Below, in pieces: positions 5,896-6,381 of a stretch of DNA of 6,381 nucleotides (position 1 is its first letter; each line of letters opens with the position of its first letter). Position numbers and translations under genes: made by a program. The stretch lies in the NCBI GenBank assembly GCA_030616125.1, contig JAUWXZ010000035.1, forward strand, positions 1 through 6,381, written 5' to 3'. The stretch is from Candidatus Aenigmatarchaeota archaeon. GTDB lineage: Archaea; Aenigmatarchaeota; Aenigmatarchaeia; CG10238-14; SCSR01. The notes beneath the pieces were generated by a model. The model was not told the DNA's origin. It saw nothing but the letters and a program-made list of their open reading frames with translations, and ran no database searches.

Positions 5896-6291
5896 ATGGT
5901 ATTTGAAAAACCAGCTGATCTGAAGGCCGTTGCCACTGAGATAATAAACAGAATGAATGAGGATGTAAGAAGGATTCGGCTTTTAGAAGAAAAAACTGGA
6001 AAAATTGAAACTAGAATAAATGATATAGAGAAAACTGTTTTAACCCAATTGGACGATTTAAAAATTAGCTTGGAGAGAATAAGCAATAAGATAAGCTCGA
6101 TTTCAGAAAGATTAACTGCTCTAGAAAATGAAAACTTGAGGATAAATAAAGAATTAGGGAAGTGTGCGACTAAAGTGGAAGTTAAGCAATTGGAAACATT
6201 TGTTGATGTGATTAATCCTATAACCTCGAAGTTTGCGACTAAAGATGAGATAGAAAGAATGGTTGAAGAAAGAATTGGGAAAAGGGCTTAG
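5896..6291 (+). CDS. Small coiled-coil protein divergent from the secretion ATPase
   Basis: This 131-residue soluble protein has no signal peptide or membrane segment. Residues about 10-90 are almost continuous heptad-like helix rich in Glu, Lys, Ile and Leu (for example KIETRINDIEK and ISSISERLTALENEN). The C-terminal part carries two copies of a K-[CF]-A-T-K-x-E-[IV] unit, at 89-96 and 112-119, separated by FVDVINPITS. I have an impression, not verified, that short coiled-coil proteins with an NPITSKF-like end occur beside such ATPases in other archaea. By analogy with archaellum accessory proteins (FlaC/D/E) it could be a cytoplasmic adaptor or scaffold for the motor, but no FlaC/D/E signature is visible and this is speculation. 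The ATG at 5896 is preferred; an in-frame TTG at 5893 adds one residue. No ribosome-binding site is evident, so the transcript may be leaderless. The strong AGGTGA site of the next gene follows 30 nt after its stop. Confidence 0.85.
   Translation: MVFEKPADLKAVATEIINRMNEDVRRIRLLEEKTGKIETRINDIEKTVLTQLDDLKISLERISNKISSISERLTALENENLRINKELGKCATKVEVKQLETFVDVINPITSKFATKDEIERMVEERIGKRA
6160..6244 (+). repeat. Internal duplication in the coiled-coil gene (two ATK units)
   Basis: AAGTGTGCGACTAAAG (6160-6175) and AAGTTTGCGACTAAAG (6229-6244) match at 15 of 16 bases and are exactly 69 nt (23 codons) apart. They encode KCATKVEV and KFATKDEI. The similarity at DNA level points to a recent or conserved tandem duplication of a helical unit. 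Confidence 0.6.
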
Positions 6292-6321
6292 ATTTATTAT
6301 TTTAAAAAAAAGAGAATTAAT

Positions 6322-6327
6322 AGGTGA
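6322..6327 (+). promoter_or_regulatory. Strong archaeal Shine-Dalgarno site for the right-edge gene
   Basis: AGGTGA lies 4 nt before the ATG at 6332 and is fully complementary to the anti-Shine-Dalgarno end of archaeal 16S rRNA. It fixes the start of the partial gene and suggests translation from a leadered or polycistronic mRNA shared with the coiled-coil gene. Confidence 0.7.
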
Positions 6328-6331
6328 GTAA

Positions 6332-6381
6332 ATGGTTGGATTGCCCTTTTTAAAAAGGAAAAAACCAGAGGTTATGCTTGG
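6332..6381 (+). CDS. Start of an unidentified gene, cut by the right edge
   Basis: Sixteen complete codons are visible: MVGLPFLKRKKPEVML, with the frame open to the end of the window. The start is supported by the AGGTGA site just upstream and by the 40-nt distance from the preceding stop on the same strand. The short hydrophobic patch followed by a basic KRKK cluster suggests a cytoplasmic or peripheral protein, but this is too little to name a family. It probably forms a two-gene unit with the coiled-coil gene. Confidence 0.65.
   Translation, partial: MVGLPFLKRKKPEVML

Noticed and set aside
5865..6086. A 73-codon minus-strand reading frame opposite the coiled-coil gene
   Set aside because: It is antisense to a well-supported coding sequence and overlaps the start of the ATPase in another frame. 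Its hydrophobic look comes from being complementary to Glu/Lys-rich codons.
6345..6358. Perfect 14-bp palindrome CCTTTTTAAAAAGG
   Set aside because: It falls in the first codons of the right-edge gene and is explained by its Pro-Phe-Leu-Lys-Arg codons in AT-rich DNA; no U-run or regulatory context supports a function.

Overview
This AT-rich window looks archaeal, most likely from an uncultivated small-genome (DPANN-type) lineage; that placement is inference. The supporting evidence is a FlaI/TadA-type secretion ATPase with the wording I know from such lineages (a GGRSAGKTS P-loop and the stretches AFRRHREKPWT and AGTIHGESPYG), a 640-residue FlaJ/TadC-type membrane protein carrying two T2SSF-like halves in one chain, and Shine-Dalgarno sites of the archaeal AGGTGA kind. 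No RNA gene, CRISPR array or insertion sequence is visible.

Minus strand, transcribed right to left: one tightly packed run of genes, very likely an operon. It starts with the ATPase (3599..5845, TTG start). After 33 nt comes the TadC-like platform protein (1643..3565). Four small or medium membrane-anchored proteins follow: a 49-residue protein (1497..1646, ATGA overlaps at both ends), a 65-residue pilin-like protein (1303..1500), another 49-residue pilin-like protein (1152..1301) and a 287-residue cysteine-rich surface protein (284..1147). After an 84-nt gap that may hold a new promoter, a further anchored protein (start at 199) runs off the left edge.

Plus strand, right end: a 131-residue coiled-coil protein (5896..6291) diverges from the ATPase across about 50 nt. 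The start of another gene (6332 onward) follows it behind a clear AGGTGA ribosome-binding site.

Working model: the ATPase and TadC-like protein form the inner-membrane motor and platform of a type IV pilus-like (Tad-like) machine. The short proteins are candidate pilins or platform accessories, and the disulfide-rich 287-residue protein is a candidate minor or tip subunit, adhesin or exported cargo. The most unusual feature is that three of the downstream proteins begin with the same M-[VL]-A-T-[KR] leader before their membrane helix, which may be an uncharacterised targeting or assembly signal. No prepilin peptidase is present in the window, so processing cannot be judged.
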